From Poa pratensis (lineage: Eukaryota; Streptophyta; Magnoliopsida; Poales; Poaceae): a DNA stretch of 64,000 bases. The stretch spans positions 25,237,443-25,301,442 of the forward strand of contig CAMZMU010000055.1 of NCBI GenBank assembly GCA_947311845.1, in the 5' to 3' direction. A model generated the notes under the pieces. That model saw only the letters and a list, made by a program, of their open reading frames with translations, ran no database searches and was not told where the DNA came from. Shown piece after piece: positions 1 through 11,323 of the stretch (position 1 is its first letter; each line of letters begins with the position of its first letter). Position numbers and translations under genes: made by a program.

Positions 1-523
1 TTGAAAAGATAAAGAGCCAGTTCACTGGTTCTTCAAAGATATATGCTACCCAGTTGCTAAAACAGCTGGTGACAGAAAAGTACACAGGAAGTGGACAAGG
101 CATAAGAGAGCACATTCTGAGGATGTCCAACATGGCAGCTAAGCTTAAGCCCATGGACGATGATTTGGAGCTCTAGCCTACACTCCTTGTTCACCTTGTT
201 ATGGCTTCACTGCCAAGTCAGTTTGACACTTTTGTTGTCAACTATAACATGTCGCCTGAAAAATGGGACATTGAAAAGACCATAGCCATGTGTGTGCAAG
301 AAGAGGAAAGACTTAAAGCTTCACATGGTGGTTCTTTGAACTATGTGAAGGATAATAAGAAAAAGAACTACAATCAAAGTAGCAATAGTTCCCCTTCAAA
401 GCCACATGGAAAAGCTCCTGCGCATTATCAGCATCAGCAGAAGTCTCTTCCAGTGGACAAAGATACATGTCTCCACTGTAAGAAGACTGGGCACTAAAAG
501 AAAGATTGCCCTGATTGGCTAAA
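1..523 (+). pseudogene. Copia A gag remnant
   Basis: The reading frame from base 2 or 3 onward gives gag-like text (LLKQLVTEKYTG, REHILRMSNMAAKLK), a stop near 172, then residues such as LPSQFDTFVVNYN and EEERLKASHGGS, typical of the UBN2-like gag of plant Copia elements. A CCHC zinc knuckle starts at about 468 (CLHCKKTGH). A TAA falls inside it at 495 before the last Cys (KKDCPDW), so the nucleic-acid-binding finger is broken. The role of intact gag is to form the virus-like particle and bind the RNA. The start lies outside the window. Confidence 0.8.
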
Positions 524-573
524 GTCCATAATGAATCCTTTGTAACAATATTGTTTCCTTTGTAAATGAATCC

Positions 574-825
574 TTGTATACACAGTTTTCGAAATCTACT
601 TGGTGGATTGACTCAGGTGCAACTGTTCATGTTGCAAATTCTTTACAGGGATTCTATTCGACGCGGACTACGCAAAGAAACGAAAGATGCGTTGAAGTCG
701 CAAATGGAGTTCAAGCAGACGTTCAAGCTGTCGGCGACATCTCCTTGGAGTTAGCTGATGGATTCATGATCCTGCTTAGAGATGTTTTATATGTTCCTTC
801 ATTACACAGAAACTTGATTAGTGTT
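574..825 (+). pseudogene. Copia A protease, N-terminal part
   Basis: This segment encodes the retropepsin-like aspartic protease. The active-site motif WWIDSGATVHVA is visible near 598, and the typical DVLYVPSLHRNLIS tail follows. The frame ends at 825, where the Gypsy element E1 begins. The continuation is at 10443 (SVSRLDKDNYECYF). In a working element this enzyme cuts the gag-pol polyprotein. Confidence 0.85.
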
Positions 826-2353
826 TGATGACTCCCAAGTGCAGGAGATCAATTGTAGTACCTTTTGATTAGAAAAGGTTGTCGAACCCACGAGGAGCTG
901 AAGGTATTGGTTAGCAGGAATGATAAATAAAACAATGAAAGATGCAAGTGTTTTTGGGATTTTTGGTTGTATAGTTGCAAGAAAGTAAAAAATGCTGAAT
1001 ATAAATGATAGCAAGTAAAAAGCTCTCAAAGAGAGAAAGCCCAATCCTCTATGTGGCAAGAGGACAAGCTCAAGTGATGTGTAACTTATATGTGGAAAAC
1101 GTTCCCGAGGGCGGCATGGATACTGCTAGGCATAGAGATTTATTAAACAACACGTTGAATATCTTGTCAAGTTTTAATGTTATTAGGACGGAGCCATTGT
1201 TAGGTATAGCTAAATAAATAAACTAAACCCCTTATGATGGATCATGTGGCCAAGTAAATGACCGCACAAGAATTATTAAGACATAAAGTCCCACCATAGC
1301 ATTACACTCTAAGGTCCCCGATACTAATACCCTCATAATGCAACTTCATGACTCGGTCTCAGGTTTACATGTCCCCCCAAGTCTCCCTCAATTTATTACA
1401 CTACGGTGTTCTCCTATGAGCCCATATAGGTGAAGTGTTGTGCAGTCGACGTTCGCACAACACCATCATGGAATCACATAAAAAGATAAACACTAGACAA
1501 AATACCAACACATGTCATATATAAATCATTGCCAATTCATCCTATGCCCTCAAGAACATACGGGAACTACTCACAACGTGCAAACATAATGATATTCAGT
1601 GGCATAAGTGGTACAACACAATCTGAAAATATAACTTCACCTCCAAATAATGACAAGTACTCAATCACAAACATGAATAGTAGCACAAGACAAGTATCTA
1701 GGGTATAGTAACTCTCAAACTACGAGGGGAACGGAGTGGATCACGGAGATGATGATGGAGATGGTGCTGGTCTTGGTGATGGTGATGATGTAGAGGCCTC
1801 CTCCCACGCCAAGGAGGAGAGGTGATGACGATGACGATGATTTCCCCCTTCTCCAGAGCTCCGGAGCAGCAGGATCTGACCCCCCTCGGAGGGAATCAGG
1901 AGTTTCGCCGCCGCCGCGGCCTCGGATGGACTTGGGAAAATTAGGGCGTAACTTTTCGGGCGAGACGAATGCGTGTTGAAAAGCCCCGACCGAGGAAGTG
2001 CCCGAGGCTCCGGATGATGGGCCCCACGCGGCGAAAGAATCTGGCTGCGTGGGCCTCCCTCTTTTGGGCCTCGTGGCTCTCCTCCCTTCGATCTTCTTCC
2101 CACTGCTGTTATCCCGATGAAAAACCAGCTGTGCAATTTTCCTTTTCTTATTTGGATCCCTGTAACTCCTGAAACATTAAAACAAGAAAAAGGAGGTTTT
2201 CTGCCTCCCAGAAATTAAATACCAAAAATAGGGACTTTGTATGAAAGTCCCATAAATCATCTAAACATGTAAAAACAATGATATAACAATGCCAATAACA
2301 TTCTAATACGATAATATAAGTTGTATAAATGATGATATAAAATGCACGTATCA
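826..2353 (-). repeat. E1 3' LTR (left)
   Basis: This 1528-bp LTR begins TGATGACTCCCAAG and ends GTATCA on the plus strand. The right copy is 1479 bp and closely similar; the difference is a few small indels (for example near 989, 1100 and 2005, where the right copy lacks a short CCGGATGATGGG-containing stretch). The close similarity suggests a fairly recent insertion; no percentage was computed. Confidence 0.93.
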
Positions 2354-2372
2354 ACTCCCCCAAGCTTAAACC
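2354..2372 (-). other. E1 polypurine tract
   Basis: On the minus strand the bases before the 3' LTR read TTTAAGCTTGGGGGAGT, a G-rich purine tract of the kind used to prime plus-strand DNA synthesis. The same CCCCAAGCTTAA context is found at the inner edge of the E2 LTR at 61844, so the two elements share this signal. Confidence 0.85.
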
Positions 2373-3363
2373 TTTACTCGTCCTCGAGTAAGTAAGGACA
2401 TAGATCATTACATGCATCAATGGACTTATGGTTGATAAATAAATACGAGCATTGTATCATCATCATATTCAATTGCAATGAAAGATTAATGAACTAAAAC
2501 TCATACACATGAGGGCAACATAAGTAGAAGCTCTAGCAATCACCCCTTACTTTTGAAGGCAAATAACCATTGTATGTTGGACAATTGAATCATACTCTTT
2601 TTCACATGCTTTTGCTCCTTATGGCAAGCATTATAATATTTTATACTTTGCTGAAATTTAAAGATAAGATAAACTCTCATTGGATAACAAGTTTAAAGAA
2701 GACAAATGAAAAGATAGATATAAGATTGTTTACAATCTTGCTTCACTAGTAACTAGTGCAAACTTAGTCATGGATATTCAATCAAATTCCTATGCTCTAT
2801 ACAACCTTTATCTTACACTTTCCATGGCTAACTGAATTTTCAGGTGCCTTCCTTTTCATTCACTTTCCAAGAGCATAAGTATTGAAATATCCATGATTCA
2901 TTAATTTGCTCAAAAGATACTAGATTCTAACAAGAGTGTTTCATATCCTTTCATTAACCCTTCCTAACTTTTTATCCTACAAGACTATATCTCAACCTTA
3001 AACTATTAATTTCCAAGTCATATTGACTCATTCTCTTTACTTATTTTATAATGAGATAATTCCACAATTGTCCAACACACTCAAGTTAATTAAATTCAAG
3101 GCAAGATGTGACTGAAACCTCTAAATATGCCACGCTCATTTGCATGAGTGTTACCCATAAATCTCCAAACAAGAGAATCATGGATGACACCATACTTTAA
3201 TATTCATTGATAAACCACAAGATAGGGATACATGATAATGCTCCATGAGCTCACACACTCCTAAGAGAGATTAGGTTGAACTAGATAGACATGATAAACG
3301 AGTAAAGATAAAAGCAAAACACACCATGACTAGATAGATATGATAAACGAGTAAAGATAAAGA
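2373..3363. other. E1 noncoding spacer between extra ORF and 3' LTR
   Basis: About 1 kb of AT-rich sequence without a convincing reading frame. The first bases (ACTCGTCCTCGAGTA) are shared with E2. From about 3030 to the extra ORF the text is nearly the same as E2 at about 63190-63425, whereas the middle (about 2400-3020) does not match E2 by eye. See findings on mosaic structure. Confidence 0.7.
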
Positions 3364-3930
3364 CTAGGTTGAACTCCCCCAAGCTTGACGTTTTGCTAGA
3401 GCCTCCTCTGCTGCAGCCTCTTCTTTCTCATATTCCTCCTCCCATTCCGCCATCTTCCATGGGAAAGGCCTTCCATCACGGAAAGATGTAGGTGGATTAT
3501 TATACCTGAGGGTAGCAGCTTCTGCAATCTTCTTGAAGCGTTCTTCATACTCGCAGTTCTGGTTCTCTACATCCCACATAAAGCATTGGATCATGTCCAA
3601 CTTCTCGATGATGTCCTTGTATCTTTCTTCCAGATCTTCGAGCCTCTCCTTGTACCCTTCAACCTTCTTCTCCAGCTCCAGGTTCATGAAGTGATGAGCA
3701 TCAAGGCTGCGCTCAACAACAGTGCCATACCTGAAGGTCTTCTCCTCCAGATCATCCAGCCTTTCCTCCACCGTGCCGGTGGTCTTGGGAGCCTTCACCT
3801 CCTCCACGAGCATCACACCCTCCTTGAAGGAAATCATCTTCGGCGGTGCCATCACGGAGTTGAGGTAGTGGTTCACAACACCTCCCTTGGGGAGGCTCTC
3901 CCCTTCATGGTTGGATTCGGAGCTAGACAT
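3364..3930 (-). CDS. E1 extra ORF after pol, coiled-coil protein of unknown role
   Basis: An uninterrupted 188-residue frame starts at ATG 3930 (MSSSESNHEGESLP) and lies between integrase and the 3' LTR, in the same sense as pol. It has no signal peptide or membrane segment, so it does not look like a retroviral-type envelope. Residues about 50-135 are rich in heptad-like Leu/Glu/Lys (VEERLDDLEEK, LELEKKVEGYKERLEDLEE) and probably form a coiled coil. The tail is acidic (EWEEEYEKEEAAAEEA). A near-identical frame is in E2 (63426-63995), with about 17 differences over about 147 aligned residues by eye. It is the only long intact frame in E1. Extra ORFs are known in Tat and Athila-type Gypsy elements; the function of this one is unknown to me. 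Confidence 0.8.
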   Translation of the reverse strand: MSSSESNHEGESLPKGGVVNHYLNSVMAPPKMISFKEGVMLVEEVKAPKTTGTVEERLDDLEEKTFRYGTVVERSLDAHHFMNLELEKKVEGYKERLEDLEERYKDIIEKLDMIQCFMWDVENQNCEYEERFKKIAEAATLRYNNPPTSFRDGRPFPWKMAEWEEEYEKEEAAAEEALAKRQAWGSST

Positions 3931-3984
3931 GGCTAAAACCTGACAGACAGAAACAACAAAAGCAAGGATCTCTCGAGAACGCTC

Positions 3985-4222
3985 GGTGCGAGATTAGATC
4001 GGCGGAAGGGGGTATATATTGATGGTTTTTAGGTCAAGACGAAGCGTCGGAGACAAAAACGAGACGAAACGGGACTCCGAGGGGTGAAAGGAGTGGGCCC
4101 ATGCGGCCAAAGAATCTGGCTGCGTGGGACCCCCTCTTTCCTTCCTCGGGGCTCCGTTCCTTCCAGGTTTCTTGTCCCACACGTTAATTTCCATAAAAAT
4201 GACTCCCGTAAAAATTTACGCA
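3985..4222 (-). promoter_or_regulatory. Internal LTR-like promoter upstream of the E1 extra ORF
   Basis: On the minus strand a TATA-like box (AATATATACC, 4011-4020) lies about 85 bases before the extra-ORF ATG. The flank (TTGACCTAAAAACC, then the complement of a CATGCGGCCAAAG and TTCCTTCC context) matches the E2 LTR at about 61430-61620, where TATAAAAATA (61428-61437) is followed at the same distance by TTGACCTAAAACC. The E1 LTR itself has related text near 2030-2060. I infer an LTR-derived second promoter dedicated to the extra ORF; no transcript evidence is available. Confidence 0.55.
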
Positions 4223-4459
4223 ATTACCTCCTCCGGTGTCTTTAAATTCAACTCCTCCACCTTTCCGATGAAGCTCCTTCCTGCAATATAATGTTTAAGG
4301 CGTTGTCCATTGACTACATGAGGTTTACCTTTCATATCACCGTGAAGACGGATAGCTCCTGAACGGTACACCTCCTGTATCACTAATGGTCCCTGCCACT
4401 TTGAAGCAACTTCCCTGCAGAAAACTTGAAACGAGAGTTGTATAATAAAACTTGATCAC

Positions 4460-5400
4460 CTACTTTGAATTCTTTCTCTTAATTTTCTTGTCATGCCAAA
4501 TCTTAACTTTCTCTTTAAACATTCTGGCACTTTCATAAGCTTCATTTCTCCATTCATCTAGTAGGTTTAAATCAAGAATTCTCTTCTCTCCCGCAGTTTT
4601 AAAATCAAAGTTCAATTGTTTAATAGCCCATCTAGCTTTATGTTCTAATTCAACAGGTAAATGACAAGCTTTTCCATAAACCATTTTATAAGGAGACATT
4701 CCCATAGGATTTTTAAAAGCAGTTCTATAAGCCCACAATGCATCATTAATTTTAAGTGGCCAATCAGACCTAGACTTATTCACTGTCTTTTCCAAAATGA
4801 GTTTAATTTCCCTATTACTTAATTCAACTTGTCCACTTGTTTGGGGATGATAAGGAGATGCAATTCTATGGTTAACATCATATTTTGCCAATGTTTTCTA
4901 AGAATACCATGTAAGAAATGAGAACCACCATCAGTAATTAAAAACCTAGGAACACCAAACCTGGGGAAAATGATGTCCTGAGCATCTTCATTGCTGTGGC
5001 ATGATCTGCACTTTTGGTTGGAATTGCTTCCACCCACTTTGTAACATAATCCACTGCAACCAAAATATGAGTATGCTTTGTCTTTGATTCTGGGAAAGGT
5101 CCCATAAAGTCAAAACCCCACACATCAAATGGCTCAAGTGGTAAAGAATAATTCATAGGCATTTCATTTCTCCTACCAATATTTCCTACTCTTTGACATT
5201 TATCACAAGATTTAACATATTCAGCACAATCCTTAAATAAAGTAGGCCAATAAAACCAGATTGTAATACCTTTGCACCTGTACGATCTCCTGCATGATGC
5301 CCTCCATAGGGACTGTCATGACAATCTCTTATAATAGCCTGTTGTTCATGCTCAGGTACACAACGTCTAATAATACCATCCACACTTTTCTTATAAAGGA
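4460..5400 (-). pseudogene. E1 integrase, frameshifted
   Basis: The minus strand reads the zinc-binding head ([16 protein letters not shown]), then core motifs [12 protein letters not shown] with the first Asp, LITDGGSHF with the second Asp and [12 protein letters not shown] with the catalytic Glu, then the typical [16 protein letters not shown] and [14 protein letters not shown] regions. The frame changes at least three times (near 5190, 4960-5030 and 4850). The C-terminus stops at 4460 without a chromodomain. In an intact element it inserts the cDNA into chromosomal DNA. Confidence 0.88.
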
Positions 5401-5639
5401 AAGGATCATCCCAAAAATAATGTCTAAGATCATAAAAGAATTTCTTTCTTTGTTGAAAAGTGAAGTGTGGAGGTAAAACTTTACCAACAATAAAATTTGC
5501 ATAGTTGGCAAACCATGGAGATGCAACTTTAGCACTAGAAACATTAACATTGCAAGTTGTTCATTAACAAAGCTATCATTAATAGGAATAGGATCATCAG
5601 GTATATTTTCCATTCTAGAAAGATGATCAGCTACTTGAT

Positions 5640-7086
5640 TATCTTCCCCTTTCCTATCAACAATGTGTAAATCAAATTCTTGCAATAAAGTACCCATCTT
5701 ATTAGTCTAGGCTTAGCATCTTTCTTATTCATTAATATTTAATAGCAGAATGATCAGTATGTATTGTGACTTTGAATCAGTAATATAAGGTCTAAACTTG
5801 TCACAAGCAAATAGCACTGCTAAAAATTCTTTTTCAGTTGTAGCATAATTCCTTTGAGCAGCATCAAGTGTTCTACTAGCATAATAAATAACATTCAGTT
5901 TCTTATCAACACGTTGGCCCAAAACAGCCCCAACTGCATAATCACTAGCATCACACATAATTTCAAAAGGCAATTTCCAATCAGGAGGTTGAATAATAGG
6001 AGCACTTATTAAAGCATTCTTCAAAATATTAAAGGACTCAATGCAATCATCATTAAAAGAGAAAGGAACATCCTTTTGCAAAAGATTGGTTAGAGGTTTT
6101 GATATTTTGGAGAAATCTTTAATAAACCTACGGTAAAAACCTGCATGCCCAAGAAAACTTCTTATACCTTTGATGTCCCTTGGGTATGGCAGCTTTTCAA
6201 TAGCTTCTATCTTTGCTGGGTCAACTTCTATTCCTCTTCCAGAAATCTTATGCCCAAGAACAATACCTTCAGTAACCATGAAGTGACACTTCTCCCAATT
6301 AAGAACTAAGTGTTGGTCTTCACAACGCTGCAAAACTTTGTTAAGGTTGAACAAGCAATTATCGAAGGAAGTACCATACACAGAAAAATCATCCATAAAA
6401 CTTCCATTATCTTTTCAATATAATCAGCAAATATAGCATTCATGCATCTTTGAAAAGTAGCAGGAGCATTACAAACCGAATGGCATTCTCCTATAAGCAA
6501 ATGTACCATATGGGCAAGTAAAAGTGGTCTTTTCTTGATCATCCTTATGGACAGGAATTTGAGAAACCTGAATAACCATCTAAATAGCAAAAGTGAGAGT
6601 GTTTAGATAACCTTTCTAACATTTGATCAATAAATGGCAATGGGTAATGATCTTTACGAGTTGCTTTATTTAACTTCCTGAAATCAATACACATCCTATA
6701 ACCAACAACAGTACGTTGAGCCACAAGTTCATCCTCATCATTTGGAACAACAGTCATTCCACCCTTTTTAGGAACACAATGAACAGGACTAACCCACTTA
6801 CTATCAGCTATGGGATAAATGATACCAGCTTCAATAAGTCTTATTACCTCTTTCTTACCACTTCTTTCATTTTTGGATGGAGACGGCGTTGATAATCAAC
6901 AACAGGTTTTGCATCCTCCTCCAAATTAATTTTATGCATACATAGAGCTGGGCTTATACCTTTAAGATCATCAAGAGAGTATCCAATGGCTGGTCGGTGA
7001 GCTTTAAGCACATCAAGTAATTTCTCTTCTTCTTCAGCTGAAAGGTTAGCACTAATAATGACAGGATATATGCTCTTCTCATCCAA
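5640..7086 (-). pseudogene. E1 reverse transcriptase and RNase H, frameshifted
   Basis: Read from right to left: an RT entry segment (LHPKMKEVVRKR), RT fingers (YRMCIDFRKLNKATRKDHYPLPF), palm with the catalytic box as FMDDFSVYG near 6390, RT connection (GIRSFLGHAGFYRRFIKDFSK), then RNase H (CDASDYAVGAVLGQ, YASRTLDAAQRNYATTEKEF). A one-base loss just before the catalytic box splits the frame, with further breaks near 6840 and 5720. The continuation at 5640-5697 (EDNQVADHLSR) is the end of RNase H. Confidence 0.88.
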
Positions 7087-7377
7087 ATATGCATATTTAG
7101 ATTTTAGGCAAAGGTTTTAATTCAAAACTAGGATCCCCTTTAGGTGGTGGTAGCACTCCTAAATTATCAGGTGGGATATGCAATTGTAATTGTGGGGTTG
7201 TTGCCATAATATTTGTTCTAAAGCATCTTTTTCCTCATCATTAAATGGTTCATCTTGATTAAGCATATAACGTTCTACCACGTCTGATGAAGCTACAGCT
7301 ATATGAGCAAGAGTTTCAATTAATCTTCAGAAATTGGCTCTTTCTCAATGTTTATCAGCAAATTTAAAAAGTTGAAT

Positions 7378-7731
7378 TCAAGTTTTCTCCAGCACATTTA
7401 ATAAACACTTTCTCTTTAGCAAATTAATTTCAGCACCAACAGTGTGTAAGAAAGGTCTACCAAAAATGATAGGACAAAATGAATCTTGAGGACAACCAAG
7501 CACAATAAAATCAGCAGGATATTTTATTTTGCCAACCAATACTTCAACATCTCTAACAATTCCAAATGGACTAATATAATCTTTATTAGCAAGTTGAATT
7601 GTCATACCTGTCTCTTCCATAATGATAGGATCAATATCAGGCTTGATTTCAAGATAAAGAGAATATGGAATGACACTAATACTTGCTCCAATATCACATA
7701 ACCATGATAACTTGAAGTCCCAATAGAGCAT
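7378..7731 (-). pseudogene. E1 aspartic protease
   Basis: The frame contains LCDIGASISVIP (retropepsin-like catalytic D-x-G-A) and later IIFGRPFLHT, the family's second hallmark. It lies between gag (right) and RT (left). The piece is open for 117 residues but is cut off from gag and RT by stops and frameshifts. The sequence from 7087 to 7377 is a degraded protease-RT linker. Confidence 0.82.
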
Positions 7732-7989
7732 GATATAACAGGCTTACCAACTTGGCCGAATTACCTTTATGACTTTAGTAGCATCTTCACATAAATAAAC
7801 ATCAACAGGGTCTTCTTCATTTAATTGTTTGATAATGAAATTTGACTGTTGACTTCCACCTGTTCATAAGGCTGAGAACATCTTCTTTTACTCTTGTTAG
7901 TAACAGCAATAAGTAAATTCTCCTTAACTTGGTTTGGATATGGAGGTGGTTCAACATACTCCTCAATTGTCACAGATGACACTGGTTCT

Positions 7990-8930
7990 ACCTGTTTAAT
8001 AACTTTAGGAACAACAATAGATTGTTTAACAGGTTCAACATAAACTTCAAACCACTTTTAGGAACACAATATGATCAGCAAAATTTAGCTATCTCAATTA
8101 TAACATAAGGATCAAGACCAAAAGTATCACTCAGATTTTTAAACAAATAGAAGTAGAGAAGTTCTCTACACATGAATATCCATAGTCCAAATAGGGCTCA
8201 TTACCTTTATCAAGATCCCAATGACAGTATTTCAGAAATAGTCTCCAATAAATTCCATGCTTCTTCTTCAGTATTATTGTAAAACTTCCACCAGATGAAT
8301 TATCCAGAATTCCTTTGTTCATTGGTAGCCTCACATAAAAGTTTATCAATATAATTTCCTTGTAAGATCATGACAAGGATTCTTGCGAAGGAGTTCCTTT
8401 AACCTCCCCCAAGCTTGAGTAATACTCTCTCCCAGATGTGGCCAGAAATTAAATATATAGCAGCGGTTCTCATAAGCTTCTTTAGGAGTAAAATATTAAG
8501 AAAGAAAACCTTCCTCAAAATACTCCATTCAATATGACTTCTTCATCCAAAGACCTGAACCAATACGAGCATTACCAGATAAAGACAAATATAATAGCTT
8601 CCTTTTTACCTGATCCTCAGAAATACCAGGAAGTCTAAATAAGCCACATATGTCTTCAATTGTCTCCATGTGTTCACGTGCAGACTTAGTTCCATCCCTG
8701 TAAATGGATTTTTCATAACTCTTTTAACATGACCAATGGGAATTTTAAATCCCACTTTAGGTACCTCAGACACAGTAGTTTCAACCACTTTAGGAGTAGT
8801 GGCATAAGCACTTTCATATAAGCAAGATGCAGCGAGGCACGATTCATAAATGCCATAGTAACAATGAGATAAAACAGTAAATAAAATTCAGCTTTCAAGT
8901 TTCCTTACCAAACTTCTTACCAATAGCGCT
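7990..8930 (-). pseudogene. E1 gag remnant
   Basis: On the minus strand, fragments in changing frames resemble Gypsy gag: LLYLSLSGNARI, then YFTPKEAYENRCYIFNFWPH, then ITQAWGRLKELLRKNPCHDL. Upstream pieces include HVNTWRQLKTYVAYLDF. Stops and indels occur every few tens of codons, so gag is the most decayed part of E1. 7732-7990 is a further degraded gag-protease junction. Confidence 0.65.
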
Positions 8931-8933
8931 ACG

Positions 8934-8952
8934 CTCCCCGGCAACGGCGCCA
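8934..8952 (-). other. E1 primer-binding site, tRNA-Asp
   Basis: The plus-strand text CCCCGGCAACGGCGCCA just inside the right LTR is the 3' end of plant tRNA-Asp including its CCA. Read on the minus strand it is TGGCGCCGTTGCCGGGG, so tRNA-Asp would prime minus-strand DNA synthesis. It lies 11 bases from the LTR edge. The tRNA-Asp 3' sequence is established knowledge; the match was read directly. Confidence 0.9.
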
Positions 8953-8963
8953 GAAAAGTATCT

Positions 8964-10442
8964 TGATGACTCCCAAGTGCAGGAGATCAATTGTAGTACC
9001 TTTCAATTAGAAAAGGTTGTCGAACCCACGAGGAGCTGAAGGTATTGGTTAGCAAGAATGATAAATAAAACAATAAAGATGCAAGTGTTTTTGGTATTTT
9101 TGGTTGTATAGTTGCAAGAATAAATGAAATAAATGTAGCAAGTAAAGCTCTCAAAGAGAGAAAGCCCAATCCTCTATGTGGCAAGAGGACAAGCTCAAGT
9201 GATGTGTAACTTATATGTGGAAAACGTTCCCGAGGGCGGCATGGATATGCTAGGCATAGAGATTTATTAAACAACACGTTGAATATCTTGTCAAGTTTTA
9301 ATCTTCTTGGACGGAGCCATTTTAGGTATAGCTAAATAAATAAACTAAACCCCTTATGATGGATCATGTGGCCAAGTAAATGACTGCACAAGAATTATTA
9401 AGACATAAAGTCCCACCATAGCATTACACTCTAAGGTCCCCGATACTAATACCCTCATAATAACTTCATGACTCGGTCTCAGGTTTACATGTCCTCCCAA
9501 GTCTCCCTCAATTCATTACACTACGGTGTTCTCCTATGAGCCCATATAGGTGAAGTGTTGTGCAGTCGACGTTCGCACAACACCATCATAGAATCACATA
9601 AAAGATAAACACTAGACAAAATACCAACACATGTCATATATAAATCATTGCCAATTCATCCTATGCCCTCAGGAACATACGGGAACTACTCACAACGTGC
9701 AAACATAATGATATTCAGTGGCATAAGTGGTACAACACAATCTGAAAATATAACTTCACCACCAAATAATGACAAGTACTCAATCACAAACATGAATAGT
9801 AGCACAAGACAAGTATCTAGGGTATAGCAACTCTCAAACTACGAGGGGAACGGAGTGGATCACGGAGATGATGATGGAGATGGTGCTGGTCTTGGTGATG
9901 GTGATGATGTAGAGGCCTCCTCCCACGCCAAGGAGGAGAGGTGATGACGATGACGATGATTTCCCCCTTCTCCGGAGCTCCGGAGCAGCAGGATCTGACC
10001 CCCCTCGGAGGGAATCAGGAGTTTCGCCGCCGCCGCGGCCTCGGATGGACTTGGAAAATTAGGGCGTACTTTTCGGGCGAGACGAAGGCGTGAAAAAGCC
10101 CCGAGCGAGGAAGTGCCCGAGGAAGAATCTGGCCGCGTGGGCCCCCCTCTTTTGGGCCTCGTGGCTCTCCTCCTTCGATCTTCTTCCCACTGCTGTTCTC
10201 CCGATGAAAAACCAGCTGTGCAATTTTCCTTTTCTTATTTGGGTCCCTGTAGCTCCTGAAACATTAAAAACAAGAAAAAGGAGGTTTTCTGCCTCCCAGA
10301 AATTAAATACCAAAAATAGGGACTTTGTATGAAAGTCCCATAAATCATCTAAAACATGTAAAAACAATGATATAACAATGCCAATAACATTCTAATATGA
10401 TAATATAAGTTGTATAAATGATGATATAAAATGCACGTATCA
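8964..10442 (-). repeat. E1 5' LTR (right)
   Basis: This is the partner of the 826-2353 LTR. In element orientation it is the promoter-bearing 5' LTR. It is followed on its inner side by the primer-binding site and on its outer side by the GTGTT target duplication at 10443-10447. I did not see a convincing TATAAA box in it in the minus orientation. Confidence 0.93.
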
Positions 10443-11323
10443 GTGTTTCACGTTTAGACAAAGACAATTATGAGTGTTATTTTGGACATGGCAAGTGTGC
10501 CATATGGTGTAATAATGATCATGTGGGTGTTGCTTTACTACACAATGAGCTTTATTTATTATCTTCACGTGAAAAAGTGTATTCTGTGTGCAAAGTGAAT
10601 GAGCATGTTTTCGCGTCGGATAAAGAACAAAAGAAAAGAAAGAGAACTCATGACTCATCGAAATTATGGCACTGTCGCTTGGGCCATATTTCGAGGGGAG
10701 AATAGAAAGTCTAATTAAAAATGAAATTCTTCCTCCATTAGAGTTCTCAGACTTAGAACAATGCATAGATTGCATTAAAGGAAAGTACGTAAAACAAATC
10801 AAAAAGGGTGCAAACCGAAGTACAGGAACACTAGAAATCATTCACACTGACATTTGTGGACCATTTCCTGTGAAAAGTGTGGATGGCTATGACTCGTTTA
10901 TAACATTCACAGATGATTACTCCCGATATGGTTATATTTATCCAATCAAAGAAAAGTCTGAAGCGTTGGATAAATTTAAGATATTCAAGGCTGAAGTAGA
11001 AAATCAGCATGATAAAAGAATAAAGATAGTGAGATCTGACCGTGGGGGGAGTACTACGGTCGACACACTCCATATGGCCAAGTCACTGGACCTTTTGCGA
11101 GGTTCTTACAGGAGACTGGCATAGTGGCCCAGTATACAATGCCGGGCGACCCTCAACAAAATGGAGTAGCTGAAAGGCGTAACCGTACACTTATGGATAT
11201 GGTGCACAGTATGATGAGTTACTCCACCTTGCCATTGGGATTATGGATGGAGGCGCTTAAAACCGCTATTCACATTCTCAATAGAGTACCAAGCAAGTAG
11301 GTGCCCAAAACACCGTACGAGTT
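10443..11323 (+). pseudogene. Copia A integrase
   Basis: Past the E1 target duplication the Copia frame resumes. It has the zinc-binding head (LWHCRLGHISRG, CIDCIKGKYVKQ), core motifs IHTDICGPFPVKSVDGYDSF with the first Asp and IVRSDRGG with the second Asp, and GDPQQNGVAERRNRTLMDMV with the Glu. One G is missing from the run after CGT at about 11043, shifting the frame right after RSDRGG, and a TAG follows VPSK near 11298. It would insert cDNA if intact. Confidence 0.88.

Larger units (their letters stand above)
826..10442 (-). mobile_element. Complete Ty3/Gypsy retrotransposon E1 with extra ORF
   Basis: Two long direct repeats (826-2353 and 8964-10442) begin TGATGACTCCCAAG and end ACGTATCA. 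They flank about 6.6 kb of internal sequence with gag, protease, RT, RNase H and integrase on the minus strand (Gypsy order). GTGTT at 821-825 and 10443-10447 is an exact 5-bp target duplication. A primer-binding site matching tRNA-Asp and a purine tract abut the LTRs. The chromodomain-free integrase, tRNA-Asp primer and extra ORF after pol suggest the Athila/Tat side of Gypsy; that lineage call is inference. Pol has several frameshifts, so this copy is not autonomous. It inserted into the protease of Copia A. Confidence 0.95.

Noticed and set aside
1741..2136. Minus-strand frame in the E1 LTR
   Set aside because: It lies in LTR sequence, is rich in Pro/Ser/Arg, and the right LTR copy does not keep the same frame.
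3364..3930. Retroviral-type envelope gene in the position after pol
   Set aside because: No signal peptide, membrane segment or Cys pattern; the protein is a soluble coiled-coil type.
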